This document shows positions 48,743 to 56,664 of a stretch of 64,000 nt of DNA, one piece after another. How positions within the stretch are numbered: position 1 is the first letter of the stretch; each line of letters starts with the position of its first letter. The stretch is from CADEED01 sp035502995 (GTDB lineage Bacteria > Pseudomonadota > Gammaproteobacteria > Steroidobacterales > Steroidobacteraceae), in the NCBI GenBank assembly GCA_035502995.1, contig DATJTW010000119.1:1-64000 (forward strand), written 5' to 3'. A program made the translations under genes and the position numbers. The notes under the pieces are model-generated. The model saw nothing but the letters and a program-made list of their open reading frames with translations. It did not search any database and was not told the DNA's origin.

Positions 48743-49405
48743 TCAGAAGTCGAAAGTGGCGCCGAGTGAGGCTCGCTCCGCCCTGGTTTCGCCGGAGATC
48801 AAGGAACGGCTCAGGGCGCCGGTGCGCTGGTACTCGGCGCGGAGCGTCCAGCGCTTCGCGAAGTGCCACGACGCGCCACCGCCTGCCAACCAGACCGTGC
48901 GCGAGAATTTTTCGTCGCGACCGAACTCGGGTTCGTATTCGCGCGCGGCAAACAAGGCGCCGCCGCGCAGGAACACGGCGAAATGCCTGCCGACCGGCAA
49001 CGTGCCCAGCGCCGACAACGACGGGCCCGCCACCTTGCTCGAGTAGCTCAGCGCCAACGTGGACGGGCCCAGGAACGGAAAGCCGAAGTTGTCGACGGTG
49101 TAGTGCTCGGCGACGTCGGTCTTGCCGAAGTCGACATATTCGAGCTCGGCCGACAGCCAGCCGTTGACGCGATAGCCGATGCCGGCGCTCCAGGCGAGCG
49201 CGCCGTCGTCGATGTCGACGCGATCCGGATCGACGTGAACGATGCCAAGCGAGTTACCGAAGTTCGCGCCGTTGGATTCGGGCTTCTCCTTGCCCGCTCC
49301 CAGCGACGCGGTGAGATAGAAGCTTGGCTCGGCGGCGCCTGCAGTCACGGCGGACATGCAGAGCAAGGCCTGGAACAGGTGTGCGCGCCACGTACGGGTT
49401 TTCAT
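48743..49405 (-). CDS. Outer-membrane beta-barrel protein (OmpA/porin-like fold)
   Basis: The ATG at 49405 gives 220 residues with a signal peptide (FQALLCMSAVTAGAAEP). The mature part is a small beta-barrel: FYLTASLGAGKEKPESNGAN, WSAGIGYRVNGWLSAELEYV, FAVFLRGGALFAAREYEPEF, LRAEYQRTGALSRSLI, ending ASLGATFDF with a terminal Phe as required for BAM-dependent assembly. It resembles outer-membrane-protein-beta-barrel families (OmpW/opacity-like). Function unknown. Confidence 0.78.
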   Translation of the reverse strand: MKTRTWRAHLFQALLCMSAVTAGAAEPSFYLTASLGAGKEKPESNGANFGNSLGIVHVDPDRVDIDDGALAWSAGIGYRVNGWLSAELEYVDFGKTDVAEHYTVDNFGFPFLGPSTLALSYSSKVAGPSLSALGTLPVGRHFAVFLRGGALFAAREYEPEFGRDEKFSRTVWLAGGGASWHFAKRWTLRAEYQRTGALSRSLISGETRAERASLGATFDF

Positions 49406-49471
49406 CGTCGGTGTCCTCCCTGATCTCGCAGCCTGGTTCTGCCACCAGGCCGGGAGTCGTGACACGCGACG

Positions 49472-49984
49472 TCAGATCAACTTCAGTGCCGCGAGCTGGC
49501 CTTCGAGCTCGGCGACGGAACCCCACGGGTGGATAGGCGAGTTGCGGCGCTCGTCCGGCGGATGATCCGGCAGGTCGCTCGACCATCCGCCCTGGCCCAC
49601 CAACGGCAGCAACGGCCGTTTGTGCAGCCATGCCAGGCACACTTCGGAGATCGTGCCCGCGCGGCCGCCGATGACGATACATGCGTCGCCCGCGAGCGCC
49701 ATCAGCAGATTGCGCGCGTCGCCCATGCCGCAAGGAATGACGACGGTCGCCGGCCAGTCGGCGGGCGGCATGACGTCCGGCGGCACGATGCTGACGACGA
49801 GCCCGCCGGCGGCGATGGCGCGCTCGGCGGCGACGCGCGTCGCCGGGCTGCCGCAGCCACTAACTACCGTGATGCCGTGGCGCGCGAGCAATGCGCCGGC
49901 GTCGCCGGCGAGATCGTAGGCGGCGGAGCCGGGTTCGGCGCTGCCGAGGATGCAGATTTGCGGTTTGCGGATCGGGGTGGACAT
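49472..49984 (-). CDS. TIGR00725-type / LOG-like (SLOG) nucleotide-binding protein
   Basis: The 170-residue protein starts MSTPIRKPQICILGSAEPGS and has the Rossmann-like TIGR00725/SLOG core: GITVVSGCGSPATRVAAERA, CGMGDARNLLMALAGDACIV and the conserved GGRAGTISEVCLAWLHKRPL (GGxGTxxE motif, with A in one position). LOG family members hydrolyse cytokinin-like nucleotides or bind nucleotides; the substrate here is unknown. It lies 34 bp after the SDR gene on the same strand. Confidence 0.8.
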   Translation of the reverse strand: MSTPIRKPQICILGSAEPGSAAYDLAGDAGALLARHGITVVSGCGSPATRVAAERAIAAGGLVVSIVPPDVMPPADWPATVVIPCGMGDARNLLMALAGDACIVIGGRAGTISEVCLAWLHKRPLLPLVGQGGWSSDLPDHPPDERRNSPIHPWGSVAELEGQLAALKLI

Positions 49985-50018
49985 GGGGCGTGAGTATGCC
50001 CACGTCACCGTCCGGGCG

Positions 50019-50798
50019 TCAGTACATCCGCGTGATGCTGCCGCCGTCGACGGCCAGCAACGTGCCGGTCACGTAACTCGACTCCGGCGAGCACAACCAC
50101 ACGATCGCGTTCGCCGTTTCCTCCGGCGTGCCGAGCCGGTTCATGCTCGAGTGGCGCGCGGCCAGCGCGTCGTAGCGCGCCGCGATCTCTGGCTTGCTGA
50201 CGTCCACCATTTCGGTGTGCGTGAACCCCGGCCCGACGGCGTTGATGCGGATGCCCATCTGCCCATAATCCGCGGCGGCGGATTTCGTAAGCCCGACGAC
50301 GGCGTGTTTGCTGGTGGCATAGAGGCCGTGCCCGATGTCGCTCGGCTTCGTCGCGTAGATGGACGCGACGTTGACGATCGCGCCGCCGCCGTTGGCGAGC
50401 ATCGCGGGGATCTCGTGCTTCATGCACAGCCACATGCCCTTGAGGTTGATGTTCATCACCTCGTCCCACTGGGCTTCGGTGGCATCGGCGATCGGCGTGC
50501 GGCGCGGGCCGGAGATGCCGGCGTTGTTGACGGCGCAGTCGAGGCGGCCGAAGCGGTCGAGCGTGGACCCGATCAGCGTCTCGATGTCCGCGGGCCTGGT
50601 GACATCGGCGCGCACGAACAACGCCTCGGTGCCCAGCGCCTGGAGTTGTTTGACGACTTCACCGCTCTGCTCGACGCGCCGCGCGGCGATGACGACTTTC
50701 GCGCCTTCGCGCGCGAACTTCAGCGCGGTGGCCTTGCCGATGCCGGAGCTGCCGCCGGTGACGAGCGCGACTTTGCCGCAGAGTAGTTTGTTCGACAT
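50019..50798 (-). CDS. Short-chain dehydrogenase/reductase
   Basis: A classical 259-residue SDR: cofactor motif VTGGSSGIGKATALK (TGxxxGIG), NNAG at about 91-94, and the catalytic Ser/Tyr/Lys set in VASIYATKPSDIG and LYATSKHAVVGLTKSAA, ending in the C-terminal VTGTLLAVDGGSITRM. AARR after the second strand suggests NADP(H). It resembles SDRs of the FabG/glucose-1-dehydrogenase type; the substrate is unknown. It is monocistronic or with the SLOG gene. Confidence 0.9.
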   Translation of the reverse strand: MSNKLLCGKVALVTGGSSGIGKATALKFAREGAKVVIAARRVEQSGEVVKQLQALGTEALFVRADVTRPADIETLIGSTLDRFGRLDCAVNNAGISGPRRTPIADATEAQWDEVMNINLKGMWLCMKHEIPAMLANGGGAIVNVASIYATKPSDIGHGLYATSKHAVVGLTKSAAADYGQMGIRINAVGPGFTHTEMVDVSKPEIAARYDALAARHSSMNRLGTPEETANAIVWLCSPESSYVTGTLLAVDGGSITRMY

Positions 50799-50807
50799 GT
50801 ATGGCAG

Positions 50808-50896
50808 GAGGTGGTGTCAGAGTGGCGTAACAGGCGTAACTCTGCCACATCGACGACGGCGGAGTTATGCCTGTTACGCCCTTCTGACACTACCTC
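50808..50896. repeat. REP-like inverted repeat (two 35-bp arms)
   Basis: The arms 50808-50842 and 50862-50896 read GAGGTGGTGTCAGAGTGGCG... and GAGGTAGTGTCAGAAGGGCG... on opposite strands and differ at four of 35 positions, across a 19-bp loop. A single arm copy lies at 11463. The right arm overlaps the end of the hydrolase gene 50874-51443 and supplies its final codons and stop. Confidence 0.75.
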
Positions 50897-51443
50897 TACC
50901 AACATCCCGGATGTCGTGCACGAGCTCCGGGAAGAGCCCGTCCGCAAAATCATGGCGCTCGCCTTCGATCACGCGCGCCGTTGCCCACGGTAGCTCGCGC
51001 TGATACCGCTTCAGGTGGGCCAGCGGAATCTCGGTATCGTGGCGGCTGTGATAGAGGAACGTCGGGCAGCGCGGCAGGCGTGTCGCGAAGTCCGGCGCGA
51101 GCGTGAACTCGTCCATGTCGCCGCCGGGCGGGCCCCAGTCGGGCGTGGAGACGAGGAACAACGCGCGGACAGGACGGTGGCTCGTGTGCTCGGAGAGGAA
51201 TTTCAGCAGAGACGACGCGCCGAGCGAATGGCCTAACAAGAGTACCGCCTCACTACCTGCCATCGCCTTGGCGATGCCCGCCTCCCAGTTGCGGTGACGC
51301 GGATGGTCCGCGTCCGGCATCAGCGGGCACGAGACGTCGTAGCCATCACCCAGTTCGGCGCGCAGCAGCGTCTGCCAGTAGATGTGACCACCGCGCAGCG
51401 CGGGCGTGCCCGCGCCATGGATCACCAGCACGGAATTCTGCAT
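50874..51443 (-). CDS. RBBP9/YdeN-type alpha/beta-hydrolase
   Basis: The 189-residue protein has VLVIHGAGTPALRGGHIYWQ near the start, LLGHSLGASSLLKFL as nucleophile elbow (GHSLG) and a late His in EGERHDFADG, typical of small serine hydrolases of the RBBP9/YdeN kind. Substrate unknown. The last codons (GRGSVRRA and stop) come from the REP-like repeat, so the natural C-terminus may have been changed by it. Confidence 0.8.
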   Translation of the reverse strand: MQNSVLVIHGAGTPALRGGHIYWQTLLRAELGDGYDVSCPLMPDADHPRHRNWEAGIAKAMAGSEAVLLLGHSLGASSLLKFLSEHTSHRPVRALFLVSTPDWGPPGGDMDEFTLAPDFATRLPRCPTFLYHSRHDTEIPLAHLKRYQRELPWATARVIEGERHDFADGLFPELVHDIRDVGRGSVRRA

Positions 51444-51450
51444 GCGGCGA

Positions 51451-51790
51451 TTATCGGGCGCCGCGACTCACCAGCTCGCCACCCCAGGTGCCCGGATCGA
51501 TGTCGGCGACCGACTGCGAAAACGTCCAGACGTGTCCCGCGAGATCGGCGGCGCTGAACTGGCGCTCGCCATACGGGAAAGTCTGCGGCTCGGAAAGCAG
51601 TGTCGCGCCGGCGGCGGCAGCACGCCGGGCGAGTGAGTCCGCTTCGGCCACGCGGATCATCAGCGAGGAAGCGCGCGCGCCGCCCTGGCCCGGGTCGCCC
51701 CGCGCCAGGACGACCGCCGCATCGCCGACGGCGAGCTGGATGCGATGGCCGCCGATGCGCAGTCGTTCCGCGAATCCGAACGCGTCATGT
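51451..51790 (-). pseudogene. VOC-family gene lacking its N-terminus
   Basis: The frame reads HDAFGFAERLRIGGHRIQLA, then GDAAVVLARGDPGQGGARAS, EPQTFPYGERQFSAADLAGH and VWTFSQSVADIDPG, a glyoxalase-like C-terminal two-thirds. The first strand and helix of a VOC domain (about 25 residues) are absent: the upstream codons run as CCTGERHD and no ATG or GTG precedes the domain. The first internal Met (51660) would give only 69 residues. I read this as a 5'-truncated remnant. A very rare start codon would be the only alternative. Confidence 0.6.
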
Positions 51791-51817
51791 CTCTCGCCGG
51801 TGCAACACCGTTGATTC

Positions 51818-52279
51818 TCAGCTTTCGCTCGCAGGCAATCGTGACATCCGCGCGGTCGCGTACGAGATGAGCACCGGTAATCCGAAGAGGAGGAATACCG
51901 TGCCGCTCAGCGAAATCGCCAGGTTCAGATCGATGACACCGCCCGTCTTGTCCGCAGCCGCGGGCACATCGAGTTTCACAGCGTGGGTTTTCAGCGGGAC
52001 CATGGCAAGCGCGACCGCGATCCCGAGGTAAACACCGGCCGTCAGCATCACGACCCCTCGCGAAATCCCGGTCGATCCCGCCAGGCGAAATCCCAGACGG
52101 AACGCGGTTGCGACGACGACCCAGACGACAGCACTACCGATGAAGACAGCGAGCAACAGCGCCACCCACGGGATCTCGGACACAGCGGGAATCCCGGCCA
52201 TCACAACGATTGCGTAGACGAGCGCGGCAATGCCGACGACCGATGCGCTGCGCCAGGCAGCCTGCCAAAGCGTGTACAT
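51818..52279 (-). CDS. Four-helix membrane protein, unknown
   Basis: The start at 52279 (MYTLWQAAWRSASVVGIAAL) gives 153 residues with four helices, the others being WVALLLAVFIGSAVVWVVVA, VVMLTAGVYLGIAVALAMVP and ISLSGTVFLLFGLPVLISYA. No family recognised. It lies between the VOC remnant and a DUF1801 gene. The shadow extension upstream is arginine-rich and not credible. Confidence 0.6.
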   Translation of the reverse strand: MYTLWQAAWRSASVVGIAALVYAIVVMAGIPAVSEIPWVALLLAVFIGSAVVWVVVATAFRLGFRLAGSTGISRGVVMLTAGVYLGIAVALAMVPLKTHAVKLDVPAAADKTGGVIDLNLAISLSGTVFLLFGLPVLISYATARMSRLPASES

Positions 52280-52316
52280 GCGATGTCTCCAGGAGCGCGA
52301 GCCGAATGCGCCGACA

Positions 52317-52754
52317 CTAGCCCGTTGACGCGCGTTCTGCTGCCAATTTCGCCTTGATGTCGGCATACGCCGCGTGGATCAGCGCCTGCAACGCCGCGCG
52401 ATCGGAGAGCGCATCCGGACGTGCCTTCACGTGACGCATGAACCGGCCGTCGCCCTGCAGGATCCGCGTGGGATCCGGCAGCGACGCGCCGTGGAAGAAC
52501 CCGATGTTCACGTGCGACGTGAACACGTTGACGTAGCCGAACGCAGCATCGTCGACGCAGGCCGTCGGGTGGCCATCATGCAGCAGCTCGGTGACGTCCG
52601 GGCCGCAGCGGCGCATCTCGGCGAACCAGTGGCGGGCGATGTCCGCCAGGTCCGCGGCGCGAGCGTCAAACCACCTATCTATCTGGGGCTGATGCCTGAC
52701 GGCGCCATCGAAACGCAGGAATGCCGATACACGCGGCCGCTCAGACGCCGGCAT
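52317..52754 (-). CDS. DUF1801 protein (145 aa)
   Basis: The start at 52754 (MPASERPRVSAFLRFDGAVR) gives 145 residues. DUF1801 features: VTELLHDGHPTACVDDAAFG, YVNVFTSHVNIGFFHGASLP, DPTRILQGDGRFMRHVKARP and a terminal HAAYADIKAKL. The gene start overlaps the upstream stop by 14 bases. It is a third member of the family in this window, beside the two at 23.0 and 53.2 kb. Confidence 0.75.
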   Translation of the reverse strand: MPASERPRVSAFLRFDGAVRHQPQIDRWFDARAADLADIARHWFAEMRRCGPDVTELLHDGHPTACVDDAAFGYVNVFTSHVNIGFFHGASLPDPTRILQGDGRFMRHVKARPDALSDRAALQALIHAAYADIKAKLAAERASTG

Positions 52755-53238
52755 ACCGCTGCCCGATTTCGTTGAGCGTCTTCGCGTCGGTGTTGAACGT
52801 GTCGGGCAACAGTTCGATGGGCGTGAAGAACCATTTGACGTGCGGATACCGTTTCTCGAGCTGGCGCCAGGTTTCGTGGGTCTCGACCGCGAAGAAGCCC
52901 GTGTCGGAAACGTCGGCATTGTTCAGGTAGCGGATGGAATGCGTCGCGCCGAACACCTTCTGCAGCGCGGCCACCATCGAATGCTGCGCGGAGCTCGTCT
53001 TGCTCCAGGGCACGTCGGCCCAGGCGTTGCCGCGGGCGAGCTGGTAGAACTGCGTCTTGTCGTTCATGACGAGACGCGTGCCGTCCGCGGGCAGGCCCGT
53101 CGCCGCGAGGAAATCATCCAGGATCCGCGGCTCCTCTTCCTTCCAGTCGACGAGCAGGCGTCGCGGGTACTTGAAGAAGTCGTCGTACGGAAAGGACTGC
53201 GCGTCGCGGCTGGCGATCTTGTCGTAGGGGTGGGACAT
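52741..53238 (-). CDS. Conserved-looking protein of unknown function (165 aa)
   Basis: The soluble protein starts MSHPYDKIASRDAQSFPYDD. Segments KYPRRLLVDWKEEEPRILDD, NDKTQFYQLARGNAWADVPW and YLNNADVSDTGFFAVETHET look conserved but I recognise no domain. It is eight bases downstream of the DUF1801 gene at 53.2 kb and overlaps the one at 52.3 kb, so all three may be co-expressed. Confidence 0.6.
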   Translation of the reverse strand: MSHPYDKIASRDAQSFPYDDFFKYPRRLLVDWKEEEPRILDDFLAATGLPADGTRLVMNDKTQFYQLARGNAWADVPWSKTSSAQHSMVAALQKVFGATHSIRYLNNADVSDTGFFAVETHETWRQLEKRYPHVKWFFTPIELLPDTFNTDAKTLNEIGQRYAGV

Positions 53239-53244
53239 CCGCGA

Positions 53245-53748
53245 TCACCTCGCCTTGCGACGCGGCCCGCGGCCCGGCGCGACCGAACGGATGAACAGCT
53301 TGCCCTTGCCGCGCGCCGGCAGCGGGACGGTAGCTAGTTTGACGGACGCGGCGATCAGCGCCTTCACGTCGGGATGCGCCAGCTGGCTCGCCGACTCGAC
53401 CTGGATGAAGCGGGTTTGTTTGCCCGAACCCTTCAGCAGCTTCTTCGTGTCGGCGAGCCGGTTGCCATGCATCAGGTAGAGACGCACGTCGTCCGGTCGC
53501 GCGGCGATGGAGACGACGCCGTCGATGCCGCGATCCGTCGGCGAATAACCGACGACGAAGAAGGCGTTGTAGTCGTAGACCAGCTCGTTGGCGGCCGGAA
53601 ACCGCTTGCGCAAAGCCGTGCGCACGGTGCGGATGAGCTTCTGGTCCTTCGCGCCGAATCGGCGGATGAAGGATTGGAGCTGCGCGTTCGGTGAAAGCGC
53701 GGGCCTGCTCGCGGGCCTGGTTTTCTTCTTCGCGGATCTGGCGGCCAT
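53245..53748 (-). CDS. DUF1801-like protein (167 aa)
   Basis: The start at 53748 (MAARSAKKKTRPASRPALSP) gives 167 residues with the longer DUF1801 layout: NELVYDYNAFFVVGYSPTDR, GVVSIAARPDDVRLYLMHGN, LKGSGKQTRFIQVESASQL. The same three blocks occur in order in the gene at 23.0 kb, so the two are paralogues. It is followed by the 165-residue gene in an operon-like arrangement. Confidence 0.75.
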   Translation of the reverse strand: MAARSAKKKTRPASRPALSPNAQLQSFIRRFGAKDQKLIRTVRTALRKRFPAANELVYDYNAFFVVGYSPTDRGIDGVVSIAARPDDVRLYLMHGNRLADTKKLLKGSGKQTRFIQVESASQLAHPDVKALIAASVKLATVPLPARGKGKLFIRSVAPGRGPRRKAR

Positions 53749-53821
53749 TCGATACTCCGGATTGCCGCGCGGAGTGTCGCAGACAACCGGGCCGCGAATC
53801 GAGTCCCCCGCCAACGCCGCC

Positions 53822-54211
53822 CTAGACTTCCACCTTGTATGACAGCCCGACCTCGTCACCGGGCAAGCCGCGGAAGCCCCAGTTGTGCTTCGGCGTCTCC
53901 GTGATCGTGACCTCGATCTCGTTAGGCAACCGGCCGCAGGCATTGCCGACCCTGTCGAACAGCAGGCGGATCAGCGATTTCTTCGTGTCGACGGTACGTC
54001 CTTCGAACATGCTGATCTCGATGATCGTGTACTTCGGCGAAGCGGATGCGGGATGGAAGAAGTCCGCGCTGTCCATCGGGAAGAACCGGTGCGCACGCTT
54101 GTCGCGTGGGAACTGCAGCGCGTCGACGACGCAGGAATGGATGGCGTCGGATAGCGCGGTCTTGATCGGGTCGAGATGCTCGCGGATTCCGTAGATCTTG
54201 ATCTGGGCCAC
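53822..54211 (-). CDS. Tautomerase-family protein
   Basis: The 129-residue sequence (MAQIKIYGIREHLDPIKTAL; LSDAIHSCVVDALQFPRDKR; HRFFPMDSADFFHP; YTIIEISMFEGRTVDTKKSL; HNWGFRGLPGDEVGLSYKVE) matches bacterial tautomerase-family proteins of the second, longer type. The usual N-terminal catalytic Pro after Met is absent (Met-Ala-Gln), so catalysis by Pro1 is not expected. It is the last gene before the cassette array begins to the right. A GTTAGGC inside it (53921) is coding, not an attC box. Confidence 0.78.
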   Translation of the reverse strand: MAQIKIYGIREHLDPIKTALSDAIHSCVVDALQFPRDKRAHRFFPMDSADFFHPASASPKYTIIEISMFEGRTVDTKKSLIRLLFDRVGNACGRLPNEIEVTITETPKHNWGFRGLPGDEVGLSYKVEV

Positions 54212-54286
54212 TGGATTACTCGTTGGTCGACTTCATTCGATCGGCAAATACTGCCCCACGGCCGCCACGCACATCAAACCGGGGCG

Positions 54287-54330
54287 CTCCAATTCATTCC
54301 TCTCGCGTGCGTTCCGACGATGTGGCTGGC
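54287..54330 (-). repeat. Degenerate attC end
   Basis: TTCATTCCTCTCGCGTGCGT followed by CCGACGATGTGGCTGGC matches the last part of the intact array sites (TTCATTCCTCACGCGTCCGC, GACGATTTGTTAGGC), but the GTTAGGC box is changed. The other half is not recognisable. This marks the left end of the array. Confidence 0.45.
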
Positions 54331-54635
54331 GGCAAACCTATTGCCTTTCTCGTAATCTCCGCGTCCACCTCGGTGTTTGACTCGTCACGAGTGCGCTCCC
54401 ATTCCCGTTCGGTTTCGAGCTGCGCATTCCGCTGCGCTTCGAGCCGCGCCTCCACTTCGCGCGCGACCTTCTCGGGCATGTACCCGATGAGCAGTGCGAT
54501 CAGGCCCGAGGCGATGATCGCGACGAGTTTCGCGTGGTCCCCCAGAAAACCCCAGTGTAGATAGTGGTCGCCCATCGAGAACAGGACGCAGACGGCCAGC
54601 ACACCAGTCATCGCACGGTATCCGAGAAGCGTCAC
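54294..54635 (-). CDS. Cassette gene: membrane protein with coiled-coil tail
   Basis: The 113 residues have two helices (GYRAMTGVLAVCVLFSMGDH and AKLVAIIASGLIALLIGYMP), then a charged, probably coiled segment EARLEAQRNAQLETEREWER. It ends ATSSERTREE, a decayed version of the attC-encoded tail found in other cassettes. No family recognised. Confidence 0.55.
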   Translation of the reverse strand: MTLLGYRAMTGVLAVCVLFSMGDHYLHWGFLGDHAKLVAIIASGLIALLIGYMPEKVAREVEARLEAQRNAQLETEREWERTRDESNTEVDAEITRKAIGLPPATSSERTREE

Positions 54636-54664
54636 TTCGAGCTCCTTATTTGCCGTACAACAAT

Positions 54665-55129
54665 CTACTTCCGAGACTCGTCAACCTGGCGCATCTCGCT
54701 GATGAGCTCCTGCGCGGCATAGAAGAGCGGTGACAAGACATGTCGATCCTCGCCCAGATCATCCTCGCTCGCTTCGGCCGTGAGAATCCCGCGGGCCGTG
54801 AGGACGTAGAACCGTGTTCGATCCGGCGTTGGGAGCGGCGTCGATTTCGCGGGCGCAAGTTTCTCGATGTTGTGAGCCGCAAACGCGATCAGCGTTCGTG
54901 CCGCGACCGCCGGACCCTCGTGCTCGCCGGCGCCGATGATTCCGCCGCCGTTGCTGAAATACAGGCTGGCCGATCCATCCGCCATGGCCACGAGAGTGAC
55001 CACTGCTTCGGGATAACCGGTCTCCATCAGGAATCCGTAGACGGAGTCGACGGCACCGACGCCCTTTGCCGTCGTCGCGAAAGCCTGTTCTCTCAGCTGC
55101 GTGTAGATCTCCGAGGGCGCGTAGTTCAT
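54665..55129 (-). CDS. Cassette-region gene of unknown function (154 aa)
   Basis: The ATG at 55129 (MNYAPSEIYTQLREQAFATT) gives 154 residues. Conserved-looking parts: VYGFLMETGYPEAVVTLVAM, ADGSASLYFSNGGGIIGAGE and TPLPTPDRTRFYVLTARGIL. The latter two suggest a beta-rich sensor-like fold, but no family is recognised. A TTG start at 55177 is an alternative. No clear attC flanks it on either side. Confidence 0.58.
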   Translation of the reverse strand: MNYAPSEIYTQLREQAFATTAKGVGAVDSVYGFLMETGYPEAVVTLVAMADGSASLYFSNGGGIIGAGEHEGPAVAARTLIAFAAHNIEKLAPAKSTPLPTPDRTRFYVLTARGILTAEASEDDLGEDRHVLSPLFYAAQELISEMRQVDESRK

Positions 55130-55204
55130 GGCTGGTTCGACAGGTCGCGCCTCCGAGTTCGAACTCCTGACTTTCAACCGTTCGCTGCGCTGCTGGTCAG
55201 GCGT

Positions 55205-55504
55205 TCACTTTGCCTGCAAAGCCAGTCGCTCGATCTGGGCGATGCCCTGTTCCATCTTGGCACGCGCGGATGAGTTCGCCGAGTGAACCCTGAGTTGGGG
55301 TGGCACGAAGCCACGAGTGGCGACCGCTTCTTCGACCCACAGCACGACGTCGTAACCTGTACCCCGTTCATCGTCCCCGAGGTCGTGATCGAGACTGATT
55401 TCCGTGACGCCCCCGGCTTCGAGCAGGGCAATGACTTCCTGGGGCCAGAAAGCTCGAATCCAGCCCGGCGGAGTCGGACGTTCATCGTCGAGAAATATAC
55501 GCAT
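55205..55504 (-). CDS. Cyclic-phosphate-processing receiver-like (cREC) protein
   Basis: The ATG at 55504 gives 99 residues: MRIFLDDERPTPPGWIRAFW, VTEISLDHDLGDDERGTGYD, VVLWVEEAVATRGFVPPQLR, VHSANSSARAKM. The acidic DDE start and HSAN segment match the stand-alone receiver-like domains described for cyclic-phosphate processing. The acidic pocket (Asp6, Asp7, Asp35) is present. It lacks output domains; such genes are common in mobile or cassette contexts. No good attC flanks it. Confidence 0.75.
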   Translation of the reverse strand: MRIFLDDERPTPPGWIRAFWPQEVIALLEAGGVTEISLDHDLGDDERGTGYDVVLWVEEAVATRGFVPPQLRVHSANSSARAKMEQGIAQIERLALQAK

Positions 55505-55536
55505 CGTGCGACTAGAGCACGCGCCCGGCGCAGCAA

Positions 55537-55990
55537 TCAAGCACGCGGCGTGCTACGGAAGTTTCTTCTCGTTGCCGCCAGCGGAATCGCAAACAGCACG
55601 AGGAAGCAGATGTTCAGGATTCCGTTCTGCCAGAAGCCAGACAAGAGCGAGCAGGCAGTATCGGGAACGAACCAGGCGCCCACCGAGACGGCGACCATGC
55701 GCCGCCCAGCATCATCACCGCGCGTGAACAGGGTTTGAACCACGCCTACGAGAAGAATTCCCCCAGCCGAACATGACGCTGCCCAGAACCGCGTGCGCGA
55801 GCGTCACGTATTTTTCAGGCTCAGCACCAAATGAAGAGATTCGCCCGGCGTCGGCATATGCGAGCAGGGAGAAGATTCGATTCGAGAGAGCTGGCGCGAC
55901 CACCAGCATGAGGCCGAAGACTGCGACCACAGCGCTGACTATGAGAAGCCAGCGTGTCCAGAATGGAGAAGGAGGTTCCAGCGTGTGCAC
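55537..55990 (-). pseudogene. Membrane protein gene broken by a one-base frameshift
   Basis: Two frames join into one protein of ~149 residues. The first, from a GTG at 55990, reads TRWLLIVSAVVAVFGLMLVV ... HAVLGSVMFGWG, then runs into NSSRRRGSNP and a stop at 55715. The second frame reads ILLVGVVQTLFTRGDDAGRR ... LNICFLVLFAIPLAATRRNF to 55537. Removing one G from the run of five at 55760-55764 (plus strand CCCCC) restores GWGILLVGVV. Four helices. Either a real inactivating slip or a sequencing error at the homopolymer. Confidence 0.75.
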
Positions 55991-55999
55991 GTTTTCGTC

Positions 56000-56087
56000 G
56001 CCTGACGGTTGAGTTGTGCGGAGCGCGAGTCAGTGTAAGGGCTGGAAACCTTATAACTCACGCGCACGCTCGAGCGAAGATCCACCC
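56000..56087 (-). repeat. Degenerate attC (88-bp frame)
   Basis: It starts GCCTGACGGTTGAGTTGTGC and keeps CTCACGCGCACGCTCGAGCG inside, in the spacing of intact sites, but the far box is lost (TCCACCC). The next gene starts ten bases before it on the minus strand. Confidence 0.55.
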
Positions 56088-56089
56088 CG

Positions 56090-56500
56090 CTACTCGAACG
56101 GCCAATGACCCACGTAGAAGAAGTAGGCGATCTTTTCGCCGGTGGCCGGGATCACAAAGGCAATGATCTCGCAACCCGGAAACTCCATCTTTCGCGGTTT
56201 CACCTTGCACTCTGCCGAGCCGTAGTACGCAAACTCGGCGCCTTCGGGAAGATGGGCGGCGACCCAGCGCTTCTCCACGCGCATCCGATACTTCTTGTCC
56301 GCGACGGTCGGATCGCGGCCGGCGATGTCGACGAATATTGGCGAGGTGATCGACGCGTCTCCAGCCGAGAACAGGAATCGCTCTCCCGTCGCATCCTCCA
56401 GCTTCAGTTCGAACGCCGGATATTTCGGCGCGGTCGCCGCGTATGCTGGCACCAGAAGTCCGGCGGCGATTGCGATGAAGACCAGAAGTTGACGATTCAT
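56090..56500 (-). CDS. Cassette gene: secreted protein, unknown
   Basis: The 136 residues start MNRQLLVFIAIAAGLLVPAY with a signal peptide ending AYA. The mature part (LKLEDATGERFLFSAGDASI, DKKYRMRVEKRWVAAHLPEG, CKVKPRKMEFPGCEIIAFVI) is beta-rich with two Cys. No family recognised. The start is four bases from the degenerate attC at 56505, the standard cassette position. Confidence 0.6.
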   Translation of the reverse strand: MNRQLLVFIAIAAGLLVPAYAATAPKYPAFELKLEDATGERFLFSAGDASITSPIFVDIAGRDPTVADKKYRMRVEKRWVAAHLPEGAEFAYYGSAECKVKPRKMEFPGCEIIAFVIPATGEKIAYFFYVGHWPFE

Positions 56501-56504
56501 AGCG

Positions 56505-56592
56505 GCCTGACAATGACGTTGAGCGCGCGATGCGCTGCTGTTGGAACTTGGTGCTTTGTCGTTCAGGGCTACGATCGAGCGAGGTGCCGAAC
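56505..56592 (-). repeat. Degenerate attC (88-bp frame)
   Basis: GCCTGACAATGACGTTGAGC at the left and TACGATCGAGCGAGGTGCCG near the right keep the layout of intact sites, but the right box is GCCGAAC instead of GTTAGGC. Probably no longer recombined efficiently. Confidence 0.5.
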
Positions 56593-56664
56593 CGCCCGCC
56601 GACAGTCTCCCGAAGTATGCTGTAGTTCGCTGCCCTTTCTAACGGGCGCCCATCTTCAAACGGG

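Noticed and set aside
51451..51660. 69-residue protein as a complete gene
   Set aside because: It is the C-terminal part of a VOC domain whose earlier residues are still readable upstream in the same frame, so a truncated gene is more likely.
53921..53927. GTTAGGC as an attC box in the tautomerase gene
   Set aside because: It is ordinary coding sequence with no partner box at 88 bp. The same applies to GTTAGGC at 38657 in the haloperoxidase-family signal peptide.
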